Of a stretch of 64,000 nt of DNA, positions 1 through 9,294 are shown piece after piece. The position numbers and the translations under genes are program-made. The stretch is from Paraburkholderia bannensis (GTDB lineage Bacteria; Pseudomonadota; Gammaproteobacteria; Burkholderiales; Burkholderiaceae). Each line of letters opens with the position of its first letter. The stretch's first letter is position 1. The notes beneath the pieces were generated by a model that saw only the letters and a list, made by a program, of their open reading frames with translations, was not told the origin of the DNA and searched no databases. The stretch lies in contig NZ_JACHBW010000003.1 in NCBI RefSeq assembly GCF_014200455.1, positions 1 to 64,000 on the forward strand. Reading direction: 5' to 3'.

Positions 1-1199
1 CACTGCTTGAAGTTGCGCGCCTTGTACAGTTCTTCGTGCAGCCAGGACTGCTTGAAGCCTTCCGGATAGGCCGCGAGTTCGTCGCTCTGACGGCCTGCCT
101 GAACGGCTTCGAACGCCGCTTCGGCCGCCAGCATGCCGGTCTTGATCGCCGCGTGGCTGCCCTTGATGCGCGAGGCGTTCAGGAAGCCCGCATCGTCGCC
201 GACCAGCGCGCCGCCCGGGAAAACGAGCTTGGGCAGCGACATCAGGCCGCCCGCCGTGATGGCACGCGCGCCGTACGACACGCGCTTGCCGCCTTCCAGA
301 TACTTGCGGATTTCCGGATGCGTCTTGTAGCGCTGGAATTCCTCGAACGGCGACAGGTACGGATTCGTATACGCAAGGCCCACGACAAAACCGACCATCA
401 CCTGGTTGTTGTCGATGTGATAAAGGAACGAGCCGCCGTAGGTATCGTTCTCCAGCGGCCAGCCCGCGGTGTGGATCACCAGACCCGGCTTGTGCTTCGC
501 GGGATCGATTTCCCAGAGTTCCTTGATGCCGATACCGTAGACCTGCGGATCGGCGTCCTTGCCGAGCTTGAACTTTTCGTTCAGTTGACGGCCCAGATGC
601 CCGCGCGCGCCTTCGCAGAACAGCGTGTACTTCGCGTGCAGTTCCATGCCGAGCTGGAAGTTTTCGGTCGGCTCGCCATCCTTGCCCACGCCCATGTTGC
701 CCGTCGCGACGCCCTTGACCGAGCCATCGTCGTTGTAGAGCACTTCAGCCGCCGGAAAGCCGGGGAAGATCTCGACGCCCAGCGCCTCCGCCTGCTGGCC
801 CAGCCAGCGCGTGACATTGGCCAGGCTGATGACGTAGTTGCCGTGGTTCTTGAAGTTATCGGGCAGTGCCCAGTTGGGCACGGACTTCGCGCCCGTTTCC
901 GAGAGGAACAGGAACTTGTCTTCCGTCACGGGGACGTTCAGCGGCGCGCCTTGCTCTTTCCAGTCGGGAAAGAGTTCGTTGAGCGCGCGCGGGTCCATGA
1001 CGGCGCCCGAGAGGATATGCGCCCCGATTTCAGAGCCTTTTTCCAGCACGCACACGCCAAGGTCGGCGCCTTTTTCGGCAGCCAACTGTTTCAGGCGGAT
1101 CGCCGCCGACAGCCCGGCCGGGCCGCCACCGACGATCACGACGTCGTATTCCATCGACTCGCGTGGGCCGTATTGCTCCAAGAGACTTGTGGGGGTCAT
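1..1199 (-). CDS. Electron transfer flavoprotein-ubiquinone oxidoreductase (ETF-QO), 3' end outside window
   Basis: This inner-membrane flavoprotein passes electrons from reduced ETF (fatty-acid and amino-acid oxidation) to ubiquinone. The frame opens at the ATG at 1199 and runs off the left edge, giving about 399 residues of a usual ~550. The N-terminal FAD-binding motif VVIVGGGPAGLSAA lies near residues 20-33. Family-typical stretches follow, such as EKGSEIGAHILSGAV and, later, GDDAGFLNASRIKGSHAAI. The C-terminal 4Fe-4S region is beyond the window. It is divergent from the SDR gene at 1377. The neighbouring thioesterase and CoA transferase fit a beta-oxidation setting. The family call is firm; the missing C terminus is a window effect. 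Confidence 0.95.
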   Translation of the reverse strand, partial: MTPTSLLEQYGPRESMEYDVVIVGGGPAGLSAAIRLKQLAAEKGADLGVCVLEKGSEIGAHILSGAVMDPRALNELFPDWKEQGAPLNVPVTEDKFLFLSETGAKSVPNWALPDNFKNHGNYVISLANVTRWLGQQAEALGVEIFPGFPAAEVLYNDDGSVKGVATGNMGVGKDGEPTENFQLGMELHAKYTLFCEGARGHLGRQLNEKFKLGKDADPQVYGIGIKELWEIDPAKHKPGLVIHTAGWPLENDTYGGSFLYHIDNNQVMVGFVVGLAYTNPYLSPFEEFQRYKTHPEIRKYLEGGKRVSYGARAITAGGLMSLPKLVFPGGALVGDDAGFLNASRIKGSHAAIKTGMLAAEAAFEAVQAGRQSDELAAYPEGFKQSWLHEELYKARNFKQ

Positions 1200-1376
1200 T
1201 AAAGCTCCTCTTGCCATTAGAATGCTTTTTTCGGGTTCGTATTGTCGGGTAACGCTCACCTTGCCGCAACCCGACAAACCCGTATTAGCACGATCGTTCT
1301 ATTCTATGCCAGAATGCCCGGCACGCAGCCGGTGGCGCATTCCGGCTTCCCGTCATCCCTTGAAGAGGAAGCGAAA

Positions 1377-2156
1377 ATGGGCCGTTCGATCAATCTCGAA
1401 GGGAAGGTAGCGATGATCACCGGCGCGTCGAGCGGTCTGGGCAAGCGCTTCGCCCAGGTGCTCTCGCAGGCGGGCGCGAAGGTCGTGCTGGCGAGCCGGC
1501 GGGTCGAACGGCTCAAGGAACTGCGCGCCGAGATCGAGGCCGATGGCGGTGCCGCGCATGTGGTTTCGCTCGACGTGACGGACTACCAGAGCATCCGTTC
1601 GGCGGTCGCGCACGCTGAAACCGAGGCCGGCACCATCGACATCCTCGTCAACAATTCGGGCGTTTCCACCACCCAGAAGCTGGCCGACGTCACGCCGGCC
1701 GATTTCGAATACGTCTTCGACACCAACACACGCGGGGCTTTTTTCGTCGCGCAGGAAGTCGCCAGGCGCATGATCATGCGCGGCAACGGCGGCGGCTCGA
1801 AGCCCGCCTATCGCATCATCAACATCGCCTCGGTGGCGGGGCTGAACGTGCTGCCGCAGATTGGCCTGTATTCGATCAGCAAGGCGGCGGTGGTGCATAT
1901 GACCAAGGCGATGGCGCTCGAATGGGGCCGCCATGGCATCAACGTCAACGCGATCTGTCCCGGTTATATCGACACCGAAATCAATCATCATCACTGGGCC
2001 ACCGAGCAAGGCCAGAAGCTGATTTCGATGTTGCCGCGCCACCGGGTGGGCACGCCCGCCGATCTCGACGGTCTGCTGCTGTTGCTGGCGGCCGACGAAT
2101 CGGCGTTCATGAACGGCTCGATCATTACCGCCGACGACGGCTTTGGCCTGACCTGA
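1377..2156 (+). CDS. SDR family NAD(P)-dependent oxidoreductase
   Basis: This is a classical short-chain dehydrogenase of 259 aa. The cofactor motif TGASSGLG is at residues 15-22, NNSG is near 92-95, and the catalytic set is S152, Y165 and K169 (YSISK). The start at 1377 is chosen because AGAGGA lies 7 nt upstream and translation from there gives the normal family N terminus; an upstream extension of the frame to 1242 looks non-coding. The substrate cannot be read from sequence. A hotdog thioesterase follows within 50 bp and ETF-QO is divergent, so a role in acyl-CoA or 3-oxoacyl reduction is plausible but inferred. Confidence 0.93.
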   Translation: MGRSINLEGKVAMITGASSGLGKRFAQVLSQAGAKVVLASRRVERLKELRAEIEADGGAAHVVSLDVTDYQSIRSAVAHAETEAGTIDILVNNSGVSTTQKLADVTPADFEYVFDTNTRGAFFVAQEVARRMIMRGNGGGSKPAYRIINIASVAGLNVLPQIGLYSISKAAVVHMTKAMALEWGRHGINVNAICPGYIDTEINHHHWATEQGQKLISMLPRHRVGTPADLDGLLLLLAADESAFMNGSIITADDGFGLT

Positions 2157-2204
2157 GCCGCCTGGTTTTCAAACGCAACCCACGTAACCCGAAGTTGAAG
2201 TGCA

Positions 2205-2645
2205 ATGAGTGATTACCATCCCGTTTTTGAAATGACCATGCCGATCCGTTGGGGCGACATGGATGCGTTCGGCCATGTGAACAACACGGTCTACTTCCGC
2301 TACATGGAGCAGGTGCGGATCTCCTGGTTCGAGCAGCTCGGCGTGGCCGGCGAAAGCCGCGAAAGCGGCAACGGGCAGGGCCCCGTGATCGTCAATGCTT
2401 CGATGGAGTTTCTTAAGCAACTGCATTACCCGGGCGACATCGTCTGCACGATGACCGTGGGGCAACCCGGGCGCAGCAGTTTCGACACCGGTTTCGAACT
2501 GCGCCGCGTGGACGAGCCCGATACCGTCTATGCGCGCGGCAATGCGCGCTGCGTCTGGATCGACTACGAAGCGGGCAAGTCGGTGCCGATTCCCGATCAC
2601 CTGCGCGCGACCATCGAAAGCGCGCCGCTCGTCAAGGCGAGCTGA
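2205..2645 (+). CDS. Acyl-CoA thioesterase, 4HBT/YbgC-like hotdog fold
   Basis: The 146-aa single-domain hotdog protein should hydrolyse acyl-CoA thioesters in the cytoplasm. The motif WGDMDAFGHVNN at residues 16-27 is the 4HBT signature helix start, and its acidic residues D18/D20 are in the position of the family's catalytic carboxylate. The length matches YbgC/FcbC relatives. It starts 48 bp after the SDR stop on the same strand, so the two are probably co-transcribed. The chain-length preference is unknown. Confidence 0.9.
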   Translation: MSDYHPVFEMTMPIRWGDMDAFGHVNNTVYFRYMEQVRISWFEQLGVAGESRESGNGQGPVIVNASMEFLKQLHYPGDIVCTMTVGQPGRSSFDTGFELRRVDEPDTVYARGNARCVWIDYEAGKSVPIPDHLRATIESAPLVKAS

Positions 2646-2722
2646 CTGCGCGCGAATTTCTCCCCCGGCGGGTCCTCTTGCGGCGTGCCCCTGCGCCGCG
2701 CCCTCCCGGACGCTTCGCGCGC

Positions 2723-3298
2723 CTACTGCCCGAGCAAACGCTGCAACAGTTCCGTGGCGTTGCCAGTGTCGTACTTGCGCATCAGCCGCGCGCGATAGAC
2801 GTCCACCGTGCGCGAGCTGATGTCCAGAATCCGCCCGATCTGCTTGCTGGTCTTGCCCGTCACCAGTTGCGCCGCGATTTCGCGCTCGCGCGGCGTGAGT
2901 TCGACCGCCACGCGCCGCGTCGCGCTCAAATCCTCGAAAGTCCACACACCCGCCGCATGGGGCGCTTCGCGATCGGGCGAGCGGCCCGTCACGTGACACC
3001 AGAATAGTTCGCCATTGGCGCGCTTCATGATGCGGTCGTCGGCGTAACTGCCTTGCGCCGTCATGATGGGCGGAATACGCTCGCCGATGCGTTCGAATTC
3101 GTCCGCCGAAGGGTAAAGCACCTGAAACGACTGGCCGAGCAGCGCTTCGCGCGGGCAACGAAAGATCGCGCAGACCGCTTCGTTGCAGTCCTCGATGATG
3201 CGCTCGCGCGCGATCACAAGGCCGATAGGCGCGAGGTGGAAAGCGGTCTTGTAATCGAGCGCGGGAGCAGGGGCGGCGGCCAGGGCGGATTCAGGCAT
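2723..3298 (-). CDS. PAS domain LuxR-type transcriptional regulator
   Basis: The 191-aa regulator has a PAS-like sensor half (about residues 15-125, with IIEDCNEAVCAIF and the GSYADDRIMKRANGELFW segment). A LuxR/FixJ-type helix-turn-helix follows at about residues 130-190 (LTPREREIAAQLVTGKTSKQIG, then SSRTVDVYRARLMRKY). There is no receiver domain, so the PAS half is presumably the signal input. It is divergent from scoA, with a 239-bp intergenic region shared by the two promoters. Control of the CoA-transferase operon is the natural inference, but no binding site was identified. Confidence 0.9.
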   Translation of the reverse strand: MPESALAAAPAPALDYKTAFHLAPIGLVIARERIIEDCNEAVCAIFRCPREALLGQSFQVLYPSADEFERIGERIPPIMTAQGSYADDRIMKRANGELFWCHVTGRSPDREAPHAAGVWTFEDLSATRRVAVELTPREREIAAQLVTGKTSKQIGRILDISSRTVDVYRARLMRKYDTGNATELLQRLLGQ

Positions 3299-3537
3299 GG
3301 TGGTTCATACGGGTATGGCTTTATGTAGTTTTGCGTATTGTGCCGCATCGCCCGCCCAGCGTACGCTTGCGAACCATCAGAGGGCCGCGCGTACGGCGCG
3401 CCGGATTCACGGCAGCGCCGCCGGGGCATGACTAGAATGGGGCATCCGGGCGTGTGCCGCGCCTGCGAGCCATGCTGAACAAATAGATTGATCGAACGAC
3501 GCATCGACGTATTTCCATTCGAGGAAGGGACACACTG

Positions 3538-4242
3538 ATGAACAAAGTCTATGGAAGCGCGGCCGCCGCGCTCGAAGGCATCGTCAAGGACGGCCAGACC
3601 TTTGCGGTCGGCGGTTTCGGGCTGTGCGGGATTCCGGAGGCGCTGATCGGCGCACTGCGCGATTCGGGCGTGAAGGGCATTACCTGTATCAGCAACAATG
3701 CGGGCGTGGACGGCTTCGGCCTCGGTCTGCTGCTGGAAACGCGCCAGATCAGGAAGATGATCTCGTCCTACGTGGGCGAGAACAAGGAATTCGAGCGCCA
3801 GTACCTGTCGGGCGAACTCGAACTCGAATTCACGCCGCAGGGCACGCTGGCTGAAAAGCTGCGCGCGGGCGGCGCGGGTATTCCGGCCTTCTTCACGAAT
3901 ACGGGCTTCGGCACGTTGATCGCCGAGGGCAAGGAAACGCGCCAGTTCGGCGACAAGCACTACGTGCTGGAACATTCGCTCACCGCGGATGTGGCGCTCG
4001 TGAAGGCGTGGAAGGCCGACAAGTCGGGCAACCTGGTTTATCGCCGCACGGCGCGCAACTTCAATCCGATGTGTGCGATGGCGGGCAAGATCACGGTCGT
4101 GGAAGTCGAGGAGATCGTCGAGAACGGCGCGCTCGATCCGGACGCGATCCACACGCCGGGCATCTTCGTGCAGCGCATTGTCCTCAATGCGCAACCGGAA
4201 AAACGCATCGAACAACGCACCGTGCGCGCCGCGAGCGCCTAA
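3538..4242 (+). CDS. scoA: 3-oxoacid (succinyl-CoA:acetoacetate) CoA-transferase subunit A
   Basis: The 234-aa alpha subunit activates acetoacetate or another 3-oxoacid with CoA taken from succinyl-CoA. The N-terminal glycine-rich segment [19 protein letters not shown] and the later [12 protein letters not shown] and [14 protein letters not shown] stretches are diagnostic for the bacterial SCOT alpha chain. The start ATG at 3538 has GAGGAAGGGA upstream. The beta subunit begins 15 bp after the stop, so the pair forms one operon. The exact acceptor (acetoacetate, 3-oxoadipate or another) cannot be settled from sequence; the motif pattern favours the SCOT type over PcaI. Confidence 0.93.
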   Translation: MNKVYGSAAAALEGIVKDGQTFAVGGFGLCGIPEALIGALRDSGVKGITCISNNAGVDGFGLGLLLETRQIRKMISSYVGENKEFERQYLSGELELEFTPQGTLAEKLRAGGAGIPAFFTNTGFGTLIAEGKETRQFGDKHYVLEHSLTADVALVKAWKADKSGNLVYRRTARNFNPMCAMAGKITVVEVEEIVENGALDPDAIHTPGIFVQRIVLNAQPEKRIEQRTVRAASA

Positions 4243-4257
4243 GAAGGGAGACCGATC

Positions 4258-4899
4258 ATGGCATGGAATCGTGATGAAATGGCCGCACGCGCGGCGAAGG
4301 AGCTGCAGGACGGCTTCTACGTGAACCTGGGTATCGGCCTGCCGACGCTCGTGGCGAACCATGTGCCGCAAGGCGTGGAAGTGTGGCTGCAATCGGAAAA
4401 CGGCCTGCTGGGCATCGGCCCATTTCCCACCGAAGACGAGGTGGATGCCGACATGATCAACGCCGGCAAGCAGACCGTGACCACGCTGCCGGGCTCGTCG
4501 ATTTTCTCGTCGGCAGACTCGTTCGCGATGATCCGCGGCGGCCACATCAACCTGGCAATCCTGGGTGCGATGCAGGTGAGCGAGAAGGGCGACCTGGCCA
4601 ACTGGATGATCCCCGGCAAGATGATCAAGGGCATGGGCGGCGCGATGGATCTGGTGGCGGGCGTCGGCCGCGTGGTCGTGCTCATGGAGCATGTGGCCAA
4701 GGGCGACCAGCACAAGATTCTCGAAGCCTGCACGCTGCCGCTGACGGGCGTGGGCGTGGTCGATCTGATCATCACCGATCTGGGCGTGATCGAAGTGAGC
4801 GACGCGGGCCTGAAAGTGACCGAACTGGCGCCGGGCGTGAGCGCTGACGAGATCAAGGCGAAGACGGGCGCACCGCTCGATGTGAGCGCGGTGAGCTGA
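4258..4899 (+). CDS. scoB: 3-oxoacid CoA-transferase subunit B
   Basis: The 213-aa beta subunit carries the catalytic glutamate, E47 in the motif [10 protein letters not shown], which forms the glutamyl-CoA intermediate. The downstream [15 protein letters not shown] and [15 protein letters not shown] segments are also family-typical. It has a ribosome-binding site (GGGAG) just before the ATG and sits 15 bp behind scoA. A strong intrinsic terminator 50 bp downstream closes the operon. It should act as a heterodimer or heterotetramer with the product of the gene before it. Confidence 0.93.
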   Translation: MAWNRDEMAARAAKELQDGFYVNLGIGLPTLVANHVPQGVEVWLQSENGLLGIGPFPTEDEVDADMINAGKQTVTTLPGSSIFSSADSFAMIRGGHINLAILGAMQVSEKGDLANWMIPGKMIKGMGGAMDLVAGVGRVVVLMEHVAKGDQHKILEACTLPLTGVGVVDLIITDLGVIEVSDAGLKVTELAPGVSADEIKAKTGAPLDVSAVS

Positions 4900-4949
4900 A
4901 CGCGTTGACGCGATTGTTTCAACAGTCGCAGCAGGTTGCATGACCCAGG

Positions 4950-4983
4950 CGGGCGCAATTTCGGTTGCGCCCGTTTTGTTTTC
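4950..4983 (+). terminator. Intrinsic terminator after scoAB
   Basis: A perfect 9-bp stem (4950-4958 with 4965-4973, arm CGGGCGCAA) has a 6-nt loop and is followed at once by GTTTTGTTTT. Confidence 0.9.
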
Positions 4984-5193
4984 GATGGGAGCATTCTGGC
5001 GCCTGCGAGTGCGCCTGAAACCTCGGCCAGACGGCATAGACCGTATGGCCGACGGGACGCGCGCCGCGGCCTTGCCAGGCGCGGGCCGGCTGTTTGCCTC
5101 GCCGGTGAGCGCGCGCCGCGCGCGCCGTTGCGGCCCCGCAAAGCCGTCTACAATGGCCGCACGCCTATGAACGCTTTCAGCGAGGATCGCGCA

Positions 5194-6087
5194 ATGACCG
5201 TTTCGTCTGCCGTGCCGCTTCAATCTCGCCCGCCGCGCCAACACGCTGTCCAGTGCCTCAGTCCTTCGGGGCTGCACCGCGTGGCCTATACCGAATGGGG
5301 CGACCCCGCGAATCCGCGCGTGCTCGTCTGCGTGCATGGCCTGACGCGCTCCGGGCGCGACTTCGATCGCCTCGCGCTGGCGCTGGCCGATACGTACCGC
5401 GTGGTGTGTCCCGATGTGGTCGGCCGCGGGCTCTCGTCGTGGCTCGTCGATCCGCGCGGCTATGGCGTCGCCCAGTACGTTGCGGATATGGTCACCCTGA
5501 TTGCTCGCATCGGCGTCGAGAAAGTGGACTGGTTCGGCACCTCGATGGGCGGCTTGATCGGCATGGCGCTGGCCGGTCTGCCGCAGACGCCCATCGGGCG
5601 CATGCTGCTCAATGACATCGGCCCGCACATCGAACCGGCTTCGCTTGAACGGATCGGCGAATACGTGGGCCGCGACGTCAGCTTCGGCTCGCTGCAGGAA
5701 GGCATCGACAACGCCGCGCTGCTGGCGGCCTCGTTTGGCCCTCTCACGGCCGACGAGTGGCGCGAGATCAATACGCCCTTGCTGCATCAAGTGGATGGCG
5801 TCTGGCGTTACCGTTACGACCCGCGCATTTCCGAAGGCTTCAAGGGCGTGACGCCCGAGCAGAACGAACAGGGCGAGCAGTTCCTGTGGCGCTCGCTCGC
5901 GGCGTTCAAGGGGCCGGTGCTGGCCGTGCGCGGCGAACTTTCCGATCTGCTTTCGCGCGAAACCGTGAAGAAAATGGAGGCGAGCGCCCAGCAGTTGACC
6001 TCCGTCGAGATCGCCGGCGTGGGGCATGCGCCGGTCTTTCTCGCCGCCGACCAGATCGAGATCGCGCGCCGTTTCTTCGCCGTATAG
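5194..6087 (+). CDS. Alpha/beta hydrolase
   Basis: The 297-aa alpha/beta-hydrolase fold protein has oxyanion-hole HG at residues 49-50 (VCVHGLTRSG), nucleophile S117 in GTSMGG, and a C-terminal histidine in GVGHAPVFLA. The start at 5194 is preferred because GAGGA lies 7 nt upstream. An in-frame ATG at 5167 would add 9 residues, and a further upstream extension overlaps the terminator and hairpin region and looks non-coding. The substrate is unknown. RidA follows 118 bp later on the same strand, but co-transcription is uncertain. Confidence 0.88.
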   Translation: MTVSSAVPLQSRPPRQHAVQCLSPSGLHRVAYTEWGDPANPRVLVCVHGLTRSGRDFDRLALALADTYRVVCPDVVGRGLSSWLVDPRGYGVAQYVADMVTLIARIGVEKVDWFGTSMGGLIGMALAGLPQTPIGRMLLNDIGPHIEPASLERIGEYVGRDVSFGSLQEGIDNAALLAASFGPLTADEWREINTPLLHQVDGVWRYRYDPRISEGFKGVTPEQNEQGEQFLWRSLAAFKGPVLAVRGELSDLLSRETVKKMEASAQQLTSVEIAGVGHAPVFLAADQIEIARRFFAV

Positions 6088-6205
6088 GCTTGCGGCGCGT
6101 CATAATGCTGGATTGTCCGGCGTGTCGGCGCTCTGAAAGGAGCGCCCCGCAACGTCCCGCAACGCGCTGCAACGCCCCCAGACTCTGAAATCAACAGGAA
6201 AATTC

Positions 6206-6559
6206 ATGGCAGTCATTCGTCACCACGTCGGCCCGCGCCTCTCGGAAACCGCCATCCACAATGGCACCGTCTATCTGGCCGGTCAGATCGCGGAGGACAC
6301 GAAGCAGGACATTGTTGGCCAGACGCGTGAATGTCTCGGCCACATCGACCGTTTGCTGGGCGAGGCCAACAGCGACAAGTCACTGCTGCTGTCCGTGCAG
6401 ATCTACATTGCAGACATGAAGGATTTCCCGGGCATGAACGCCGAGTGGGACAAGTGGGTCGCACAGGGCGCCACGCCGCCGCGTGCGACTGTCGAAGCCA
6501 GGCTAGCGAATCCCGAATGCCTGATCGAAATCGTCGTGGTGGCCGCGCAGCGCGATTGA
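6206..6559 (+). CDS. RidA family enamine/imine deaminase
   Basis: The 117-aa Rid-family protein should hydrolyse reactive 2-aminoacrylate-type enamines released by PLP enzymes. The family arginine is present in PPRATVEARL, followed by a glutamate-containing IEIVVVA strand. The N-terminal segment AIHNGTVYLAGQIAED matches the usual Rid opening. AGGAAA precedes the ATG. The length is slightly under the archetype (128 aa), typical for the YjgH/Rid2-like subfamilies. The subfamily assignment is uncertain; the fold assignment is secure. Confidence 0.9.
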   Translation: MAVIRHHVGPRLSETAIHNGTVYLAGQIAEDTKQDIVGQTRECLGHIDRLLGEANSDKSLLLSVQIYIADMKDFPGMNAEWDKWVAQGATPPRATVEARLANPECLIEIVVVAAQRD

Positions 6560-6697
6560 GTGCGGCTTGAATCTGCAACGAACTGATCGGGTCTGAAGAC
6601 CGCGCAAATGCGTGCGGCCAGATCGCCCGATTGGACTATCGTTGGATTGTTTTACCGTGGTTAGCAGCCTGTCCGGTACGTCGGCGGGCGATGTCTC

Positions 6698-8950
6698 ATG
6701 AGCAGCGACACCTTACCTCCCGTCCCCGCAGAAGTTTCCGGCTCCGCCGCGTTGCCGTCGCTAGAAGACACGCTGGCGTTCGTGCGCGAGCACGCCGGTG
6801 ACGCGCGCCTGTCCACGGGCGAACCGCTTGTCGAACACGCGCAGGGCACGGCGTCGATCATGAGCCGTCTCAACGTCGATCCGCCCGCAGTGCTGGCGGC
6901 GGCGCTCTTCAACATCGCCCAGCATCTCGACAATCCGGAAGCGACACTCGAAGCGCGTTTCGGCGCCGAAGTCACGAGGCTCGTCTTCGATGTGCGCAAA
7001 CTGCTGCGTCTGGGCACGGTGAGCCTGCGTGCCGCCGCGCAGAACGCGGCGCCCGAAAGCGGGCGCGAAAGCCGCGATGCGCAGGCCGCGCGCCGCGCTC
7101 AGGTCGAGTCGCTGCGCAAGATGCTGCTCGCATTCGCGCAGGACATTCGCGTGGTGCTGATTCGTCTTGCGTCGCGTGTGCAGTCGCTGCGCTATTACGC
7201 AGCGGCCAGGATCACGCCCGCGCCTGAGATCGCGCGCGAAACGCTGGACATCTATGCGCCGCTCGCGAATCGCCTGGGCATCTGGCAACTGAAGTGGGAG
7301 CTCGAAGATCTGGCGTTTCGCTTCGAGGAACCGGTCACCTATAAGCGCATCGCCAAACTGCTCGACGAAAAACGCGTCGAACGTGAGAGCTATGTGGCGC
7401 AGGCCATTGCCCGGCTGCAAAACGAACTCGCCGCCGCGCATATCGACGCCGAGGTGAGCGGGCGTCCCAAGCACATCTACAGCATCTGGAAGAAGATGCG
7501 CGGCAAGGATATCGACTTTGCCGAGCTCTACGACGTGCGCGCCTTCCGCGTGATCGTGCGCGACATCAAGGACTGCTACAGCGTGCTGGGTATCGTGCAC
7601 AATCTGTGGCAGCCGGTGCCGCGCGAATTCGACGACTACATTTCGCGACCCAAGCCGAACGGCTATCGCTCGCTGCATACGGTGGTGATGGGCGACGACG
7701 GTCGCGCGTTCGAAGTGCAGATTCGCACGCAGGAGATGCACCAGTTCGCGGAATACGGCGTGGCCGCACACTGGCGTTATAAGGAAGCCGGTTCGAAGGG
7801 CTACGGCGGCCAGTTCAGCGCGAGCAGCAGCTACGACGAAAAGATCGCATGGCTGCGCCAGTTGCTGGCGTGGAAGGATGATGTCGCCGATGGCCGTCAG
7901 CCCTGGGAGCAACTGCGCCAGGCGACGCTCGATGACGATCATATCTACGTGCTCACGCCCCAGGCGCGTGTGATCGCGCTGCCGCAGGGGGCGACGCCGC
8001 TCGATTTCGCCTATCACCTGCATAGCGAGCTTGGGCACCGTTGCCGGGGCGCGCGCGTCGACGGCGCAATGGTGCCGCTCAATACGCATCTGCAAAACGG
8101 CCAGACCGTCGAGATTATTTCGGTGAAAGAGGGCGGGCCGTCGCGCGACTGGCTCAACCCACAGCTCGGCTATCTGCAGAGCCATCGCGCGCGTCAAAAG
8201 GTGCGCGCCTGGTTCAACGCCATCGAGGCGCAGGAAAACATCGCCAACGGTCGTGCGATGGTCGAAAAGACCTTGCAGCGCGAGGGGCGCACGTCGGTCA
8301 ATCTCGATCAGCTCGCGTCCAGGCTCGGCTTCAAGTCGACCGACGAATTCTTCAGCGTGGTCGGCAAGGAAGAGTTCAGCCTGCGCTACGTCGAGCAGGC
8401 CTTGAGCGATGCTCCCGCGCCGGAGCCCGAGGAGGAAACGCCCGAGCAGCTGACCAAGCGGGCGAGCGGTTCGAATGTCGCTCACGGCGGCTCGTCCGGG
8501 GTGCTGGTGGTGGGCGTCGACGCGTTGCTGACGCAACTCGCGCGCTGCTGTCGCCCGGCGCCGCCCGATGGCATCAGCGGTTTCGTCACGCGCGGCAAGG
8601 GCATGTCGATTCACCGCAGCGATTGCGCGACCTTCCAGCGCATGGCGCGTCGCTCGCCCGAGCGCGTGCTCCAGACCACATGGTCCGCCGATGTGATGGG
8701 CGGGCGCGGGCAGTCGGTTTATCCGGTCGACATCTCGATCGAGGCCACCGACCGCCAGGGGCTGCTGCGCGATATCTCCGAAGTGTTCGCGCGCGAGAAG
8801 ATGAACGTGATCGGCGTGAAGACGCAAACGCGCCGCAACGCGGCCTTTATGCAGTTTACGGTCGAGGTGACGAGTTCGGCGCAGATCCAGCGTGCCTGTG
8901 TGCTGCTGGGCGAGGTGGGCGGGGTGCAGCGGGCGTTCCGCAAGGGCTAG
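6698..8950 (+). CDS. relA: (p)ppGpp synthetase RelA (synthetase-only type)
   Basis: The 750-aa long RSH protein makes the stringent-response alarmone from GTP/GDP and ATP at the ribosome. The N-terminal hydrolase region is degenerate: the metal-binding HD pair is replaced by F71-N72 (AAALFNIAQ), and RLASRVQSLR replaces the usual K-L-A-D-R box. The synthetase region is intact (YDVRAFRVIV at 278-287, RPKPNGYRSLHTVV at 317-330). It carries the acidic motif EFDD at 310-313 that marks RelA rather than SpoT. A TGS domain (about 410-470) and a C-terminal ACT domain (about 670-745) follow. It ends 98 bp before tRNA-Val. Confidence 0.95.
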   Translation: MSSDTLPPVPAEVSGSAALPSLEDTLAFVREHAGDARLSTGEPLVEHAQGTASIMSRLNVDPPAVLAAALFNIAQHLDNPEATLEARFGAEVTRLVFDVRKLLRLGTVSLRAAAQNAAPESGRESRDAQAARRAQVESLRKMLLAFAQDIRVVLIRLASRVQSLRYYAAARITPAPEIARETLDIYAPLANRLGIWQLKWELEDLAFRFEEPVTYKRIAKLLDEKRVERESYVAQAIARLQNELAAAHIDAEVSGRPKHIYSIWKKMRGKDIDFAELYDVRAFRVIVRDIKDCYSVLGIVHNLWQPVPREFDDYISRPKPNGYRSLHTVVMGDDGRAFEVQIRTQEMHQFAEYGVAAHWRYKEAGSKGYGGQFSASSSYDEKIAWLRQLLAWKDDVADGRQPWEQLRQATLDDDHIYVLTPQARVIALPQGATPLDFAYHLHSELGHRCRGARVDGAMVPLNTHLQNGQTVEIISVKEGGPSRDWLNPQLGYLQSHRARQKVRAWFNAIEAQENIANGRAMVEKTLQREGRTSVNLDQLASRLGFKSTDEFFSVVGKEEFSLRYVEQALSDAPAPEPEEETPEQLTKRASGSNVAHGGSSGVLVVGVDALLTQLARCCRPAPPDGISGFVTRGKGMSIHRSDCATFQRMARRSPERVLQTTWSADVMGGRGQSVYPVDISIEATDRQGLLRDISEVFAREKMNVIGVKTQTRRNAAFMQFTVEVTSSAQIQRACVLLGEVGGVQRAFRKG

Positions 8951-9008
8951 GGGCTAGCCGCCGCGCAGTTTCCAAAGCCGCGCGGGTCTTCCGCAGCGCA
9001 AAAAATGC

Positions 9009-9037
9009 TTGCCAGGTTCGTGAAAGTGTCATATAGT
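9009..9037 (+). promoter_or_regulatory. Promoter of tRNA-Val
   Basis: A sigma-70-like TTGCCA at 9009-9014 and TATAGT at 9032-9037 are separated by 17 bp. The tRNA starts 11 bp after the -10 box. Confidence 0.75.
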
Positions 9038-9048
9038 CTTCCTTCTTC

Positions 9049-9125
9049 AGGCTCGTAGCTCAGCTGGTTAGAGCACCACCTTGACATGGTGGGGGTCGTT
9101 GGTTCGAGTCCAATCGAGCCTACCA
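9049..9125 (+). tRNA. tRNA-Val(GAC)
   Basis: A complete 77-nt cloverleaf with encoded CCA (9123-9125). The acceptor stem pairs 9049-9055 with 9115-9121. The anticodon stem-loop CACCTTGACATGGTG reads anticodon GAC. The T-arm TTGGTTCGAGTCCAA is canonical. It lies between relA and thrS, the usual position in this lineage. Confidence 0.97.
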
Positions 9126-9155
9126 ACGAAATGGAAGTTGCGATGTGTGTGTTAG

Positions 9156-9293
9156 CATCGGGGCTTCAATGCAGCAAAAGCGCTCTGCGCTCAAGGCGAA
9201 TACGGTTATGACACCGCGAACGTTGACCGAAACTACTTCGGAGCGACGCTAGTCGAGGACCTCTTTCGCCCTGCAATCTGGTTTGAAAAGTGA
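9156..9293 (+). pseudogene. Possible 3' remnant of an unknown gene
   Basis: After a TAG at 9153 a frame without a start codon stays open to TGA at 9291-9293. It reads like protein sequence ([20 protein letters not shown], then [12 protein letters not shown]). An intrinsic terminator begins 2 nt after the stop, as if it once closed a real gene. It could be the tail of something lost or displaced next to the tRNA. I do not recognise the family, and chance cannot be excluded for only 45 codons. Confidence 0.3.
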
Positions 9294-9294
9294 A

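Noticed and set aside
3214..6027. Very long minus-strand open frame (over 900 codons) antisense to scoAB and the hydrolase
   Set aside because: It lies opposite well-supported plus-strand genes and the codon pattern (His/Arg/Ala-rich) is that of a GC-rich shadow frame.
6761..8827. Long open frame antisense to relA
   Set aside because: It is the mirror of a conserved gene with no recognisable domain of its own.
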